Source of the DNA: Ascidia mentula
Taxonomy: Eukaryota; Chordata; Ascidiacea; Phlebobranchia; Ascidiidae
Assembly: GCA_947561715.1 (NCBI GenBank)
Contig: OX387197.1
Span: forward strand, 15,125,001 to 15,189,000
Direction: 5' to 3'
DNA length: 64,000 nucleotides
Of the stretch, positions 10,354 to 20,449 are shown piece after piece (the first letter of the stretch is position 1; every line of letters starts with the position of its first letter). The notes beneath the pieces are model-generated. The model had not been told where the DNA came from, did not search any database, and was given only the letters and a program-made list of their open reading frames with translations. The position numbers and the translations under genes are program-made.

Positions 10354-11046
10354 CCGTTTTTTGCGCTCTCCCGTCTCTTTTTTTGTTTTCATTTCCATCA
10401 CTGTTTTTGTATTCTGTGTTCGTCATCGCCTTATCGCAGTTCTACGTCACTACCCTTGCTCGCCCCATTTTTTTGCGTTTGGCTACTAACACCTTCAGTG
10501 CAGTCTCTCGTTGTTTCTCTTGGTACCACAGCGGCTTGTTATAGAAAACAGTTTTTATCGTTTTTAACCGCTTCGGCTTTTGTCTTGGCAGTCCCGATAG
10601 TGGACTTATTGTTGAGTTTTTGTTGTGGTTTTTTATTTTTTATTGCTATTCTTTTTTAGACAGAAACTGAAGATGCCAATAGGCGAAATTAATATTTCTG
10701 TGAAATAAACATCGTATTCTGGCGCTGATCGTCTTTTACACCCTTTGGAGCTCTAGGAATTATTTATTTGAAATGAACAATTTTGGATACGAAATTAACA
10801 TGCGCAATTATACCAACGCCAAACTGAGTGAATTTATGCCCAAACGCACAGACAAAATTGAACAGAACCAAATCACAAAACCAATGAACTGAGATGAGCA
10901 CATTCCCTGCCTCGGCCCGCCTCAGCTACAAACTGTTGTGAAAAGAAGCACGATGAAAGAAAGCTATGGTCAGCGGACATTAAGTTTTCCCATGTGACCG
11001 TCCTTTATCTTTCTTTAATCACTTCATATTTGTTATGACGTCAAAA
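10354..11046. other. Stretch with no recognised gene
   Basis: Pyrimidine-rich plus strand to about 10,660, then AT-rich sequence up to the Merlin target site. No convincing open frame, terminal repeat or RNA motif was seen. Confidence 0.5.
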
Positions 11047-11053
11047 CAGCTGT
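11047..11053 (+). repeat. Probable Merlin target duplication, left (CAGCTGT)
   Basis: CAGCTGT occurs in the same orientation at 11,047-11,053 and 18,685-18,691, directly outside the matching element ends. Merlin elements usually make 8-bp duplications; only seven bases match here, and the core CAGCTG is itself palindromic, so the exact edge is uncertain by one base. Confidence 0.6.
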
Positions 11054-12557
11054 TGGGTCTAGTGTACTATTGTACGTACCTATCTTCTAAAAATCGGGGA
11101 ACCCCCAAATTACGTCACAATGAAGGTGGGGTCAAGTTATGACGTCACACCAAAAATTACGTCACTGTGACGTCACTAACCGAAGATATGCAACGACGAA
11201 GTTTCTCGTCCCTACACACATACGCGGTTCTCCTGCAGGCACCTGAAGGTCGGCAAAAGGCACAACAGCAACGAAGAAACTTCAAATTGGGTACGATCAA
11301 CCACAAGGGTGCGTAAACCAATATATGAAAAAATGAAAGTCGGGGTTAACGCGCTTTAGCGCCGTTGGCGGTAAACAAGTCCCAAAGTATACATCCATAC
11401 GTATCAATAAAGGAGACGTCACACAAACTTTAAATTTGGTACAGACAACCACAAGGGTGACTACACCAACATACTAAAAAGTTAACTCGATACCACTTTA
11501 TTAACCCTTTGTTTATTGACGACAAATATTTGTTTGTGACGTAACAATTACATTTAAAGTCGATTTTAATCCGTTCTCGAATATTATAAACAAAAGTCCT
11601 TTCTTGACAATCGAGCCCATTCTCAACACAATCCAACAAGTATTTCTCTCAAAAATCATCAAAACTTTAACCGACGTTAACACGCTTTAGCGACGTTGGC
11701 GGTAATAAGGTTCCATAGTGTACAATTGTACGTAACAATAAAAAATACGTTGTATAAACTTGAAATTAGGTACAAACACCCAGAAGGGATCCTACACCAA
11801 CATACTAAAAAATTAACCCGACACCACTTTATTAACCCTCTCTTAATCGACGACAAACTAGTGTTTATGACGTAACAAACATATTTTAGGTCTATTTTAA
11901 TCGGTTGTCGAATATGCAAAAAAAGAAGAGCCCCTTCTTGACAATCGAGCCCATTCTCAACGGAATCCAACCAGTATTTGTTTCAAAAATCATTAAATCG
12001 TCAACCGACGTTAACACGCTTCAGCGACGTTTAAGGTAATAAGGTTCCATATAGTGTACAATTCTACGTACCTATGAAGGAGACATCGTACAAACTTGAA
12101 ATTTGGTACAGACAACCACAAGGGTGCCTACACCAATATAGTAAAATCTTAACTCGATACCAGTTTATTAACTCTCTCTTCATCGACGACAAACTATTGT
12201 TTTTGACGTAACAATTACATTTTAAATCGATTTTAATCCGTCCTTAAATTTTATCAAGAAGAGCCCCTCCTTCACAATCGAGAGTACTTTTAATAAAATC
12301 CAACGAGTATATCTTTTAAAAATCATTAAAACGTCAACCGACGTTAACACGATTTAGCGACGTTGGCGGTAATAAGGTTCCCATAGTGTGGAATTGTACG
12401 TAACCATGAAGGAACAACCACAAGGGTGTCTACACCAACATAGTAAAATCTTAACCCGATACCACTTTATTAACCCTCTCTTAATGGACGACAAACTTTT
12501 GTTTGTGATGTAACAATTGCATGTACTCCTCTTCTGGCATAAAATAACGTACTGTAT

Positions 12558-12649
12558 TTCTTCGGCGTTTCGTCTGCCATGCGGCGAGACTTCCATCAGG
12601 TATAATGCAAAAAGTGAACTGCACTAAAACACGCAGGGACGCAAAAGAA
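12558..12649 (-). ncRNA. Hammerhead-like ribozyme motif, left Merlin arm
   Basis: Mirror image of the right-arm motif at 16,076-16,166. Stem III strands (12,640-12,649 and 12,558-12,567), the GUC triplet, stem II and GAAA are the same, but the core reads CUGAUGGA where the right arm has CUGAUGA, so this copy should be less active or inactive. Confidence 0.45.
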
Positions 12650-12722
12650 AAAAGGACACGTTGACACCGCTTGTCAAATCACGTGCTAGAGGCAAAAACG
12701 CCAAACATTGCAGGAGACACAA

Positions 12723-12940
12723 CAGTTACAACAAATTATTATAAACTGTCGGAAAGAAAGCACATTGTTCTTTGTCGTTGACGCACCCACTATTTTTGTG
12801 GATGTGAAGCAATTTAAGAAACAGCCGCTTGGAGTGGTCCAACTCCTTCTCCAGAACTTGGGCTTTATCGAAGACAACTTCGTGTCGCAATGTCACCGCA
12901 CGCTTGGACAACGCAGTCTTGCTGGCATCTTTCGATGCGA
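12723..12940 (-). pseudogene. Penelope-like GIY-YIG tail, left Merlin arm
   Basis: Inverted copy of the right-arm sequence at 15,781-15,999: HSKRLFLKLLHIHKNSG and FFPTVYNNLL, ending in a stop just before the pLTR-like region. A fossil fragment captured in the arm. Confidence 0.6.
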
Positions 12941-13094
12941 CATCAACAATTACAGTTCACAACTGTTTTGATCGACTCTTAATTATTATCAAGAAGAACT
13001 CCTCTTTGACAATCGAACCTATTTCCGCACTGTAATATTTTTATGTTATTTGAGATTTTCCAACTGCACCCTTGAGGTAATCTCCATGCAGTCG

Positions 13095-13310
13095 TTAGGG
13101 TTTTTTGCAGCAGGACCCTTCGCTATTAGCCATATTTTACCTGCACGAGAGTTAGGTTTTTTGCAGCAGGACCCTTCGCCATTAGCCATATTTTACCTGC
13201 ACGAGAGTTAGTTTTTTTGCAGCAGGCCCCTTCGCAATTAGCCATATTTTACCTGCACGAGAGTTAGGTTTTTTGCAGCAGGCCCCTTAGCAATTAGCCC
13301 TATTCTACCT
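13095..13310. repeat. 56-bp tandem repeat, about 4 units (left arm)
   Basis: Unit TTAGGTTTTTTGCAGCAGGA followed by CCCTTCGCCATTAGCCATATTTTACCTGCACGAGAG; the GCAGCAGG point recurs at 13,107, 13,163, 13,219 and 13,275. The right arm has three units, so copy number changed after the arms formed. Confidence 0.9.
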
Positions 13311-13699
13311 GCGCACATGCGTCTTCCGCAACGGGAACGCCAGTCTATCTGAAAAACTAAATTCGTATAAACTGTTAAAATGTACCACATTAATCACACT
13401 TACATTTACACTTGATATTTTGGATTAGTGCTGATGGCCAGCACCAAATCATGGAAATAGTGCGACTTCGGTCGCCTCTGACGCCACATGAATTCGTCCA
13501 GGTACGTCGGAATATAGTCCCGATGGACACCATTTTTTTGGCGTAACTGGCGTTTAGCCGCCGACCACAGGCATTCTATGGTGTTAGTGTGGACGCCTTG
13601 TGACGTAACATACTGCACAGAGTGATTCACTGTTCTGTGAATATATCCGATGTCTACAAATGCAAAAACACACGTTTAAAAAAACTGATGCACGACTGT

Positions 13700-13875
13700 C
13701 ATTTGCTGTACTTGCCTTCAAATGACTTGAAATTTTCAACAAGTTAAATGTGTGTTTTAATATCTGAAAAACGACAAGACTTAAATAAAAACTGTTTTCA
13801 CAGGTCATCTGCATCTGCATTGCAGTTAACTTGTTGAAAATTTCAAGTCATTTGAAGGCAGATACAGCAAATAAT
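13700..13875. repeat. Short palindromic element (about 45-bp arms)
   Basis: The sequence around 13,705-13,748 (CTTCAAATGACTTGAAATTT core, ending CAACAAGTTAA) is repeated inverted at about 13,824-13,873, with about 75 bases between. It lies in the unique centre of the Merlin, upstream of the transposase gene, and looks like a small foldback MITE or a deletion derivative. Confidence 0.7.
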
Positions 13876-14172
13876 ATTTAAACATTGTTCATTGCAACGG
13901 ATTCCTGGGTGTATCAAGCCAGTTTTTTGTAAACTGCCTGTAAACTTATACATATCAGTATTTACTGCGTTATGAAAATGCCACAGCATGGCTTTTTACC
14001 TTACCTTATTTGGCCAAACCATAAGTTGAAACTATTACCTTATTTGGTAATATCAACTTCATTATAAGGACGTTGATAATGGCCTTTGTTTCGCAATATC
14101 CCCTACACTTTTTCTCATTCTTTCAATGAAATAGCGAGCAATCTGCCATGTGGTTTTTATTGCAAATTCAAC

Positions 14173-15375
14173 ATGAATTCGTTGGTAGGCATAAATGCTC
14201 GGCAACTATCGCTCTGCGGAGCTTTGCTTTATGTGGAGGATGCGATTAAATTTGCGCGGCAGTACAGGCTGTTGGCCAACAGTCACTCTTGTGTCTGTGG
14301 TACGCTGATGATGGAACAACGCCTACGGGCAAGCAAAGATGGGATAATATGGAGATGCCCGGACCAAGTAAGGGTTAGGGTTGATTTGCATTTCCCGTTG
14401 TCTTCTCCAAATTTAGGAAATGCCCAGAAGAAGTTGCGTTAACATACACTTCCTATAGTTGCCTTCATGCTTGCAGGAATGTCGAAAACAAGTCTCCGTT
14501 CGGACAGGATCGTTCTTCGAAGGAAGCAACCTGTCCATGGTTCAACTGCTTACAATTCTGTACTATTGGGCTGAGGGACGGAGTCAGGAGGCGATCGAGA
14601 AAGAGGCAGAAATCTCTAACAAAATTTCTGTTGATTTGTGTGGATTTCTCCGAGAGGTGATGGTTTTACCATTTAAATAGGTTGTTTAATACTTATTTAC
14701 AAGGTTTACACTGGCATCATGCAGATATGCACAGAGGACCTTCTGTGGAATCCATGCATCATTGGAGGCCCAGGACATGTCGTCAGCATCGACGAGTCCT
14801 TGGTTGCTAAGAGAAAACCTTGCTCGAACGCCCAGGCTCGCCCGATTCCGCAGCAGTGGGTGTTCGGTGGCATTGATGTGGAAACCAAGTACTTTTTTAA
14901 AAGCGTGTTAATTGCATTTTGCACAGAACTATTTTGACAGGGACTGTTTTATGGAATTGGTTCCTTCGAGGGACCAAGTAACCTTGGAGGCAGTTATACG
15001 CCGACACATTTTGCCCGGCACAGAAATTTGGTCCGACGAGGGGCGGGCCTGTAACAATTTAGGAAGTAACTTCACTTAAGTGACCAGTAGATGTAGTTTT
15101 TTTAAACGTGTGTTTTTGCATTTGTAGACATCGGATATACTCACAGAACAGTGAATCACTCTGTGCAGTATGTTACGTCACAAGGCGTCCACACTAACAC
15201 CATAGAAAACCTGTGGTCGGCGGCTAAACGCCAGTTACGCCAAAAAAATGGTGTCCATCGGGACTATATTCCGACGTACCTGGACGAATTCATGTGGCGT
15301 CAGAGGCGACCGAAGTCGCACTATTTCCATGATTTGGTGCTGGCCATCAGCACTAATCCAAAATATCAAGTGTAA
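14173..15375 (+). CDS. Merlin transposase (IS1016/ISXO2-like DDE), apparently intact
   Basis: Five exons with GT-AG borders, 14173-14367, 14477-14656, 14704-14888, 14941-15065 and 15128-15375, join in frame to 310 residues. The N-terminal third has a Cys pair typical of Merlin proteins (SHSCVCGTLM, then IIWRCPDQ). The catalytic domain shows GGPGHVVSIDESLVAKRK with the first Asp, then WVFGGIDVETK, then LPGTEIWSDEGRA with the second Asp, then YTHRTVNHSVQYV and GVHTNTIENLWSAAKRQ with the acidic third residue, and YLDEFMWRQR. Order and spacing match the DDE_Tnp_IS1595 family. The last exon lies in the right arm and is duplicated inverted in the left arm, where the Asn after Glu reads Cys. It should cut and paste the element in the nucleus. 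Confidence 0.88.
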
Positions 15376-15474
15376 ATGTAAGTGTGATTAATGTGGTACA
15401 TTTTAACAGTTTATACGAATGTAGTTTTTCAGATAGACTGGCGTTCCCGTTGCGGAAGACGCATGTGCGCAGGT

Positions 15475-15640
15475 AGAATAGGGCTAATTGCGAAGGGGCC
15501 TGCTGCAAAAAATCTAACTCTCGTGCAGGTAAAATATGGCTAATTGCGAAGGGGCCTGCTGCAAAAAACCTAACTCTCGTGCAGGTAAAATATGGCTAAT
15601 GGCGAAGGGTCCTGCTGCAAAAAACCCTAACGACTGCATG
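15475..15640. repeat. 56-bp tandem repeat, about 3 units (right arm)
   Basis: Same unit as at 13,095-13,310, inverted, with three units instead of four. Confidence 0.88.
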
Positions 15641-15780
15641 GAGATTACCTCAAGGGTGCAGTTGGAAAATCTCAAATAACATAAAAATATTACAGTGCGG
15701 AAATAGGTTCGATTGTCAAAGAGGAGTTCTTCTTGATAATAATTAAGAGTCGATCAAAACAGTTGTAAACTGTAATTGTT

Positions 15781-15999
15781 GATGTCGCATCAAAAGATGC
15801 CAGCAAGACTGCGTTGTCCAAGCGTGCGGTGACATTGCGACACGAAGTTGTCTTCGATAAAGCCCAAGTTCTGGAGAAGGAGTTGGACCACTCCAAGCGG
15901 CTGTTTCTTGAGTTGCTTCACATCCACAAAAATAGTGGGTGCGTCAACGACAAAGAACAATGTGCTTTCTTTCCGACAGTTTATAATAATTTGTTGTAA
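15781..15999 (+). pseudogene. Penelope-like GIY-YIG tail, right Merlin arm
   Basis: The frame reads KRAVTLRHEVVFDKAQVL, then DHSKRLFLELLHIHKNSG, then CAFFPTVYNNLL and a stop. This is the end of the GIY-YIG endonuclease domain of Penelope-like retroelements (K-R-x-x-L-E-x-x-H-I-x-K ... P-x-x-Y-x-x-L). The rest of the element is absent. The hammerhead-like motif follows about 75 bases downstream, the order expected where the Penelope coding end meets its pLTR. Fossil; presumably captured before the two arms became inverted copies. Confidence 0.65.
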
Positions 16000-16075
16000 C
16001 TGTTGTGTCTCCTGCAATGTTTGGCGTTTTTGCCTCTAGCACGTGATTTGACAAGCGGTGTCAACGTGTCCTTTT

Positions 16076-16166
16076 TTCTTTTGCGTCCCTGCGTGTTTTA
16101 GTGCAGTTCACTTTTTGCATTATACCTGATGAAGTCTCGCCGCATGGCAGACGAAACGCCGAAGAA
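16076..16166 (+). ncRNA. Hammerhead-like ribozyme motif, right Merlin arm
   Basis: Stem III: UUCUUUUGCG (16,076-16,085) with CGCCGAAGAA (16,157-16,166), nine of ten paired including one G-U. It is followed by UC (a GUC triplet at 16,085-16,087), the expected cleavage site. Core CUGAUGA at 16,126-16,132, one extra A, stem II GUCU-C-GCC-GCAU-GGC-AGAC, then GAAA at 16,153-16,156. Stem I is imperfect (GUGU...AUAC and AGUGCA...UGCAUU pair around a loop). This is a type III layout, as reported for Penelope-like elements. Extra bases near stem I make activity uncertain. Confidence 0.55.
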
Positions 16167-18684
16167 ATACAGTACGTTATTTTATGCCAGAAGAGGAGTA
16201 CATGCAATTGTTACATCACAAACAAAAGTTTGTCGTCCATTAAGAGAGGGTTAATAAAGTGGTATCGGGTTAAGATTTTACTATGTTGGTGTAGACACCC
16301 TTGTGGTTGTTCCTTCATGGTTACGTACAATTCCACACTATGGGAACCTTATTACCGCCAACGTCGCTAAATCGTGTTAACGTCGGTTGACGTTTTAATG
16401 ATTTTTAAAAGATATACTCTTCTTGATAAAATTTAAGGACGGATTAAAATCGATTTAAAATGTAATTGTTACGTCAAAAACAATAGTTTGTCGTCGATGA
16501 AGAGAGAGTTAATAAAGTGGTATCGAGTTAAGATTTTACTATATTGGTGTAGGCACCCTTGTGGTTGTCTGTACATTTCAAGTTTGTGCGATGTTTCCTT
16601 CATAGGTACGTAGAATTGTACACTATGGAACCTTATTACCGTAAACGTCGCTGAAGCGTGTTAACGTCGGTTGACGATTTAATGATTTTTGAAACAAATA
16701 CTGGTTGGATTCCGTTGAGAATGGGCTCGATTGTCAAGAAGGGGCTCTTCTTTTACATATTCGACAACCGATTAAAATAGACCTAAAATATGTTTGTTAC
16801 GTCATAAACACTAGTTTGTCGTCGATTAAGAGAGGGTTAATAAAGTGGTATCGAGTTAAGATTTTACTATATTGGTGTAGACACCCTTGTGGTTGTTCCT
16901 TCATGGTTACGTACAATTCCACTGTACCAAATTTCAAGTTTGTACGATGTCTTCTTCATGGTTACGTACAATTGTACACTATGGGATCTTTTTGCCGCCA
17001 ACGGCGCCAAAGCGCGCCAACTTTGGTTGACGTTTTCATGATTTCTGAAGGAAATACTGGTTGGTTTTTGTTGAGAATGGGCTCGATTGTCAAGGAGGGG
17101 CTCTTCTTCATAATATACAACAACCGAATAAAATAGACCTAAAATGTAATTGTTACGTCATAAATAAAAGTTTATTGTTGATTTAGAGAGGGTTAATAAA
17201 AAGGTGTCGGGTTAATTTTTTAGTATGTTAGTGTAGACACCCTTGTGGTTGTTTGTACCAAATTTCAAGTTTGTATAATGTTTCCTTCATGGGTACGTAC
17301 AATTGTACACTATGGAACCTTATTACCGTCAACGGCGCTAATGCGCGTCGACTTCGGTTGACGTTTAGATGATTTTTGAAAGAAATACTTGTTGGTTTTT
17401 GTTGAGAATGGGCTTGATTGTCAAGGAGGGGCTCGTTTTGAAAATATTTGACAATCGATAAAAATAGACTAAAAATGTAATTGTTACGTCATAAACAATA
17501 GTTTGTTGTCGATTAAGAGAGGGTTAATTAGGTGGTATCCGGTTTATTTTTTAGTATGTCGGTGTAGACTCCCTTGTGGTTGTCTGTACCAAATTTCAAG
17601 TTTGTACGATGTCTCCTTCATGGTTACGTACAATTGTACACTATGGAACCTTATTACCGCCAACGGCGCCAAAGCGCGTCGACTTCGGTTGACGTTCTGA
17701 TGATTTCTGAAGGAAATACTGGTTGGATTTCGTTGAAAATGGGCTCGATTGTCAAGGAGGAGCTCTTCTTTATAATATACAACAACCGAATAAAATAGAC
17801 CTAAAATGTAATTGTTACGTCACAAATAAAAGTTTATCGTTCATTTAGAGAAGGTTAATAAAGTGGTATCGGGTTAATTTTTTAGTATGTTGGTGTGGAA
17901 ACCCTTCTGGTTGTTTGTGCTTAATTTCAAGTTTATACAACGTCTTTTTCATTGTTACGTACAATTGTACACTATGGAATCTTATTACCGCCAACGTCGC
18001 TAAAGCGTGTTAACGTCGGTTAAAGTTTTGATGATTTTTGAGAGAAATACTTGTTGGATTGTGTTGAGAATGGGCTCGATTGTCAAGGAGGGACTCTTGT
18101 TTATAATATTCGAGAACGGATTAAAATCGACTTTAAATTTAATTGTTACGTCACAAACAAATATTTGTCGTCAATAAACAAAGGGTCAATAAAGTAGTAT
18201 CGAGTTAACTTTTTAGTATGTTGGTGTAGTCACCCTTGTGGTTGTCTGTACCAAATTTAAAGTTTGTGTGACGTCTCCTTTATTGGTACGTATGGATGTA
18301 TACTTTGGGACTTGTTTACCGCCAACGGCGCTAAAGCGCCTTAACCACGACTTTCATTTTTTCATATGTTGGTTTACGCACCCTTGTGGTTGATCGTACC
18401 CAATTTCAAGTTTCTCACAGGTTTGTTTCATTTTGTAATCAATGAAGCGTAAAAATGTATTTCTTCGTTGCTGTTGTGCCTTTTGCCGACCTTCATGTGC
18501 CTGCAGGAGAACCGCGTATGTGTGTGTGGGCGAGAAACTTCGTCGTTGCGTATCTTCGGTTAGTGACGTCACAGTGACGTAATTTTTGGTGTGACGTCAT
18601 AACTTGACCCCACCTTCATTGTGACGTAATTTGGGGGTTCCCCGATTTTTAGAAGATAGGTACGTACAGTAGTACACTAGACCC

Positions 18685-18691
18685 CAGCTGT
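18685..18691 (+). repeat. Probable Merlin target duplication, right (CAGCTGT)
   Basis: Same seven bases as at 11,047-11,053, directly outside the right end. Confidence 0.6.
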
Positions 18692-18777
18692 AAAACCATA
18701 TAACACAAAAGAACAGCTGTTGCTATCGCTACACTTTGAAATGAAACAAGCTTGCCAAGACGAACTAAAAATACCTG

Positions 18778-19591
18778 TTACCCGTAACCCAGTGGAAAGA
18801 AATTCCGAAATGACAACTGGCCCATGCAACCTTCATCCATAAATGCAACCGTAGACATGTAATTCAATGGAAAAGCATCATCAACAGCCAAATAGTAGGG
18901 AACACTAATGTTAGATGCTGGCAAGCTTTTAGGGGCAGGAATACATAAAGAACCTTTATCAAATTTTTTTCCAACTCTGGAATTACTGAAGATCACTATG
19001 TCGACCTGAGTCCCCAATATCCACAAGAACAAACCGATAATGGGCATCACAAATTGCTAAAAGCACAATGGAGAAAAAACCCTTATAATTAAAAAATTCA
19101 GTGCCACTATTAGGTGGAGCCTTAATTCTAATGTGTTTTCCGTCGATTGCTCCAATGCAGTTTGAGCATTGCCAAAACTTATGAAAATCTTCAGCAATTT
19201 GCAACCAATCTTCTGCAGTAGGAGGGCGCAAAACTATTGGAACCAAACATTCCCATAGCGCCGAACAACACTCCCTGATAATTATGCCTACTGTAGTGTG
19301 ACCCACTCTAAATGAAAAACCTATATGTAGCTGAGATGCACCTATTGCAAGGTATCGTAAGGTCAAAATCAGGCGACACTGTGGTGAAATTGCTTTTCTC
19401 CAAGGAGTGTCCATTTTTCTTATTTTGGGCTCAATAGTCTTCAGTAATGTATAGAATTTCTCTTTACTCATTCTAAAATATTGGTGACATTTGTCTGGGT
19501 CTCCACCTCTAAGAAGCTGCTCAGCCAGAATAAATTCTGATTTGCTGTCTCTTTCTTTTAGCATTCCATGCACCCAAATATTTCTGAACAT
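18778..19591 (-). pseudogene. Harbinger nuclease, lineage A
   Basis: HARBI1-like DDE_4 nuclease: GGDPDKCHQYFRMSKEKFY (N-terminal helix-turn region), WRKAISPQCRLILTLRYLA, then NCIGAIDGKHIRIKAP with the first catalytic Asp, SIVLLAICDAHYRFVLVDIG, and after one frame change IFSNSRVGKKFDKGSL and PYYLAVDDAFPL with the second Asp. The C-terminal exon with the catalytic Glu (V-E-N-A-F-G) is not present; the coding sequence fades out before the Merlin edge at 18,691. One frameshift lies just after DIGDSGRHSD. It is a dead copy. Confidence 0.8.
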
Positions 19592-20019
19592 TAAAATGAT
19601 AGCTTTATGAATGCTTAAATAAGATATATATAGGTTACTCTCACTTAATCACTACCTTTCACTCCCAGATAAACTTTCATACAGAACATATGCTTCAATT
19701 GTGGAGTGTAGATTAAGCAACGTTTCAAAGCAAACGTCATCCATTGCAGCACACTTGTTACAAACTTCAGTCTTTAAGTATAGGGCTACAATAATTTAAT
19801 ACCTGCTACTGGGTGCATGGAAAATGAGCTGTAATATATAGCTAGCCCGGGCAGAAAAAAGGTCATGCTAATTTGGTCAGCATAGCAGTATCCCGCTGCT
19901 GTAACGTCCACATGGGAGCTTTGTTGCTTTCAAGGCACCATTTTCTCACGCACAAAACCTAGTCATTTGTCGAAACTGTCACCAAAAATGTCATTTTATA
20001 TCAAATTTTTCAACTTCGA

Positions 20020-20188
20020 GCCGTTCGCAGCGATGTGCGGCCGTTTTCTACTTTGTCGCAGACGCCGCAAGACCAAGTCCTCGCAGCCGCACGACCGTCG
20101 CAGTGTGCATCAACCGCCGTAAGTTCGGCCGCAAGCCGCGCCGTAGACACCGTACGGCACCCGCTAGGGTGTATGTGTGCATCGGGCT
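20020..20188. mobile_element. Probable right end of Harbinger A
   Basis: GC-rich subterminal sequence ending GTGTATGTGTGCATCGGGCT, followed by TAA (20,189-20,191), the usual Harbinger target trinucleotide. The matching left end was not found; it may be lost or hidden by the Merlin insertion. Confidence 0.4.
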
Positions 20189-20449
20189 TAAGAGTAAGGC
20201 CGGGTCCACACAGAAACTGTCGCGAGCGTAGCGTACGCCGGCGCGCTCACGCGCTGGCGCATTGGCGTCCACACAAAGAGAGAAACCTTGGGCTTGCGAG
20301 CTCGCGCGCTGGCGGAAAGAAAAAATCGGCGTCCCCAGCGCATTTTCGCGGCTACCGGTCATTTGCGTTCTTATGTACAAGACAATGGCTGTTTGTGAAG
20401 AGTTTGTGGTTGTTTTATTGTTGTTTGCTATTTTGATGAAAAAAAGAAG

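Larger units (their letters stand above)
11054..13685 (+). repeat. Left inverted arm of the Merlin element
   Basis: Reverse complement of 15,095-18,684 apart from copy number of tandem units. It contains four units of about 333 bp (their conserved ATGTACACTATGG-like points fall near 11,388, 11,720, 12,054 and 12,388), where the right arm has seven. The duplicated transposase last exon lies at 13,406-13,653 on minus. Confidence 0.88.
11054..18684 (+). mobile_element. Merlin-type DNA transposon with giant compound inverted repeats
   Basis: The ends match as inverted repeats: GGTCTAGTGTACTATTGTAC at the left and the complement of GGTCTAGTGTACTACTGTAC at the right, continuing through CTTCTAAAAATCGGGGAACC and a block of GTGACGTCA-like motifs. 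The inverted arms run from the ends to about 13,685 and 15,095 (about 2.6 and 3.6 kb), leaving about 1.4 kb of unique centre with most of the transposase gene. Each arm holds, from the outside in: the GACGTCA block, tandem units of about 331 bp, a hammerhead-like motif, a Penelope-type coding tail, a 56-bp tandem array and the last transposase exon. The left arm therefore contains a second, inverted last exon. Confidence 0.85.
15095..18684 (-). repeat. Right inverted arm of the Merlin element
   Basis: Counterpart of 11,054-13,685. It contains seven tandem units; their conserved ACAATTGTACACTATGG points start near 16,321, 16,606, 16,962, 17,293, 17,623, 17,955 and 18,286, so most are 330-332 bp apart. 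Units share GGGCTCGATTGTCAAGGAGG and TTGGTGTAGACACCCTTGTG. Open frames inside these units shift and repeat with the satellite and are not genes. Confidence 0.88.

Noticed and set aside
16101-17798. Series of 60-143 codon open frames in the Merlin right arm (and mirror frames in the left arm)
   Set aside because: They repeat with the 331-bp satellite unit and change frame between units; no protein motif. Products of the tandem repeat, not genes.
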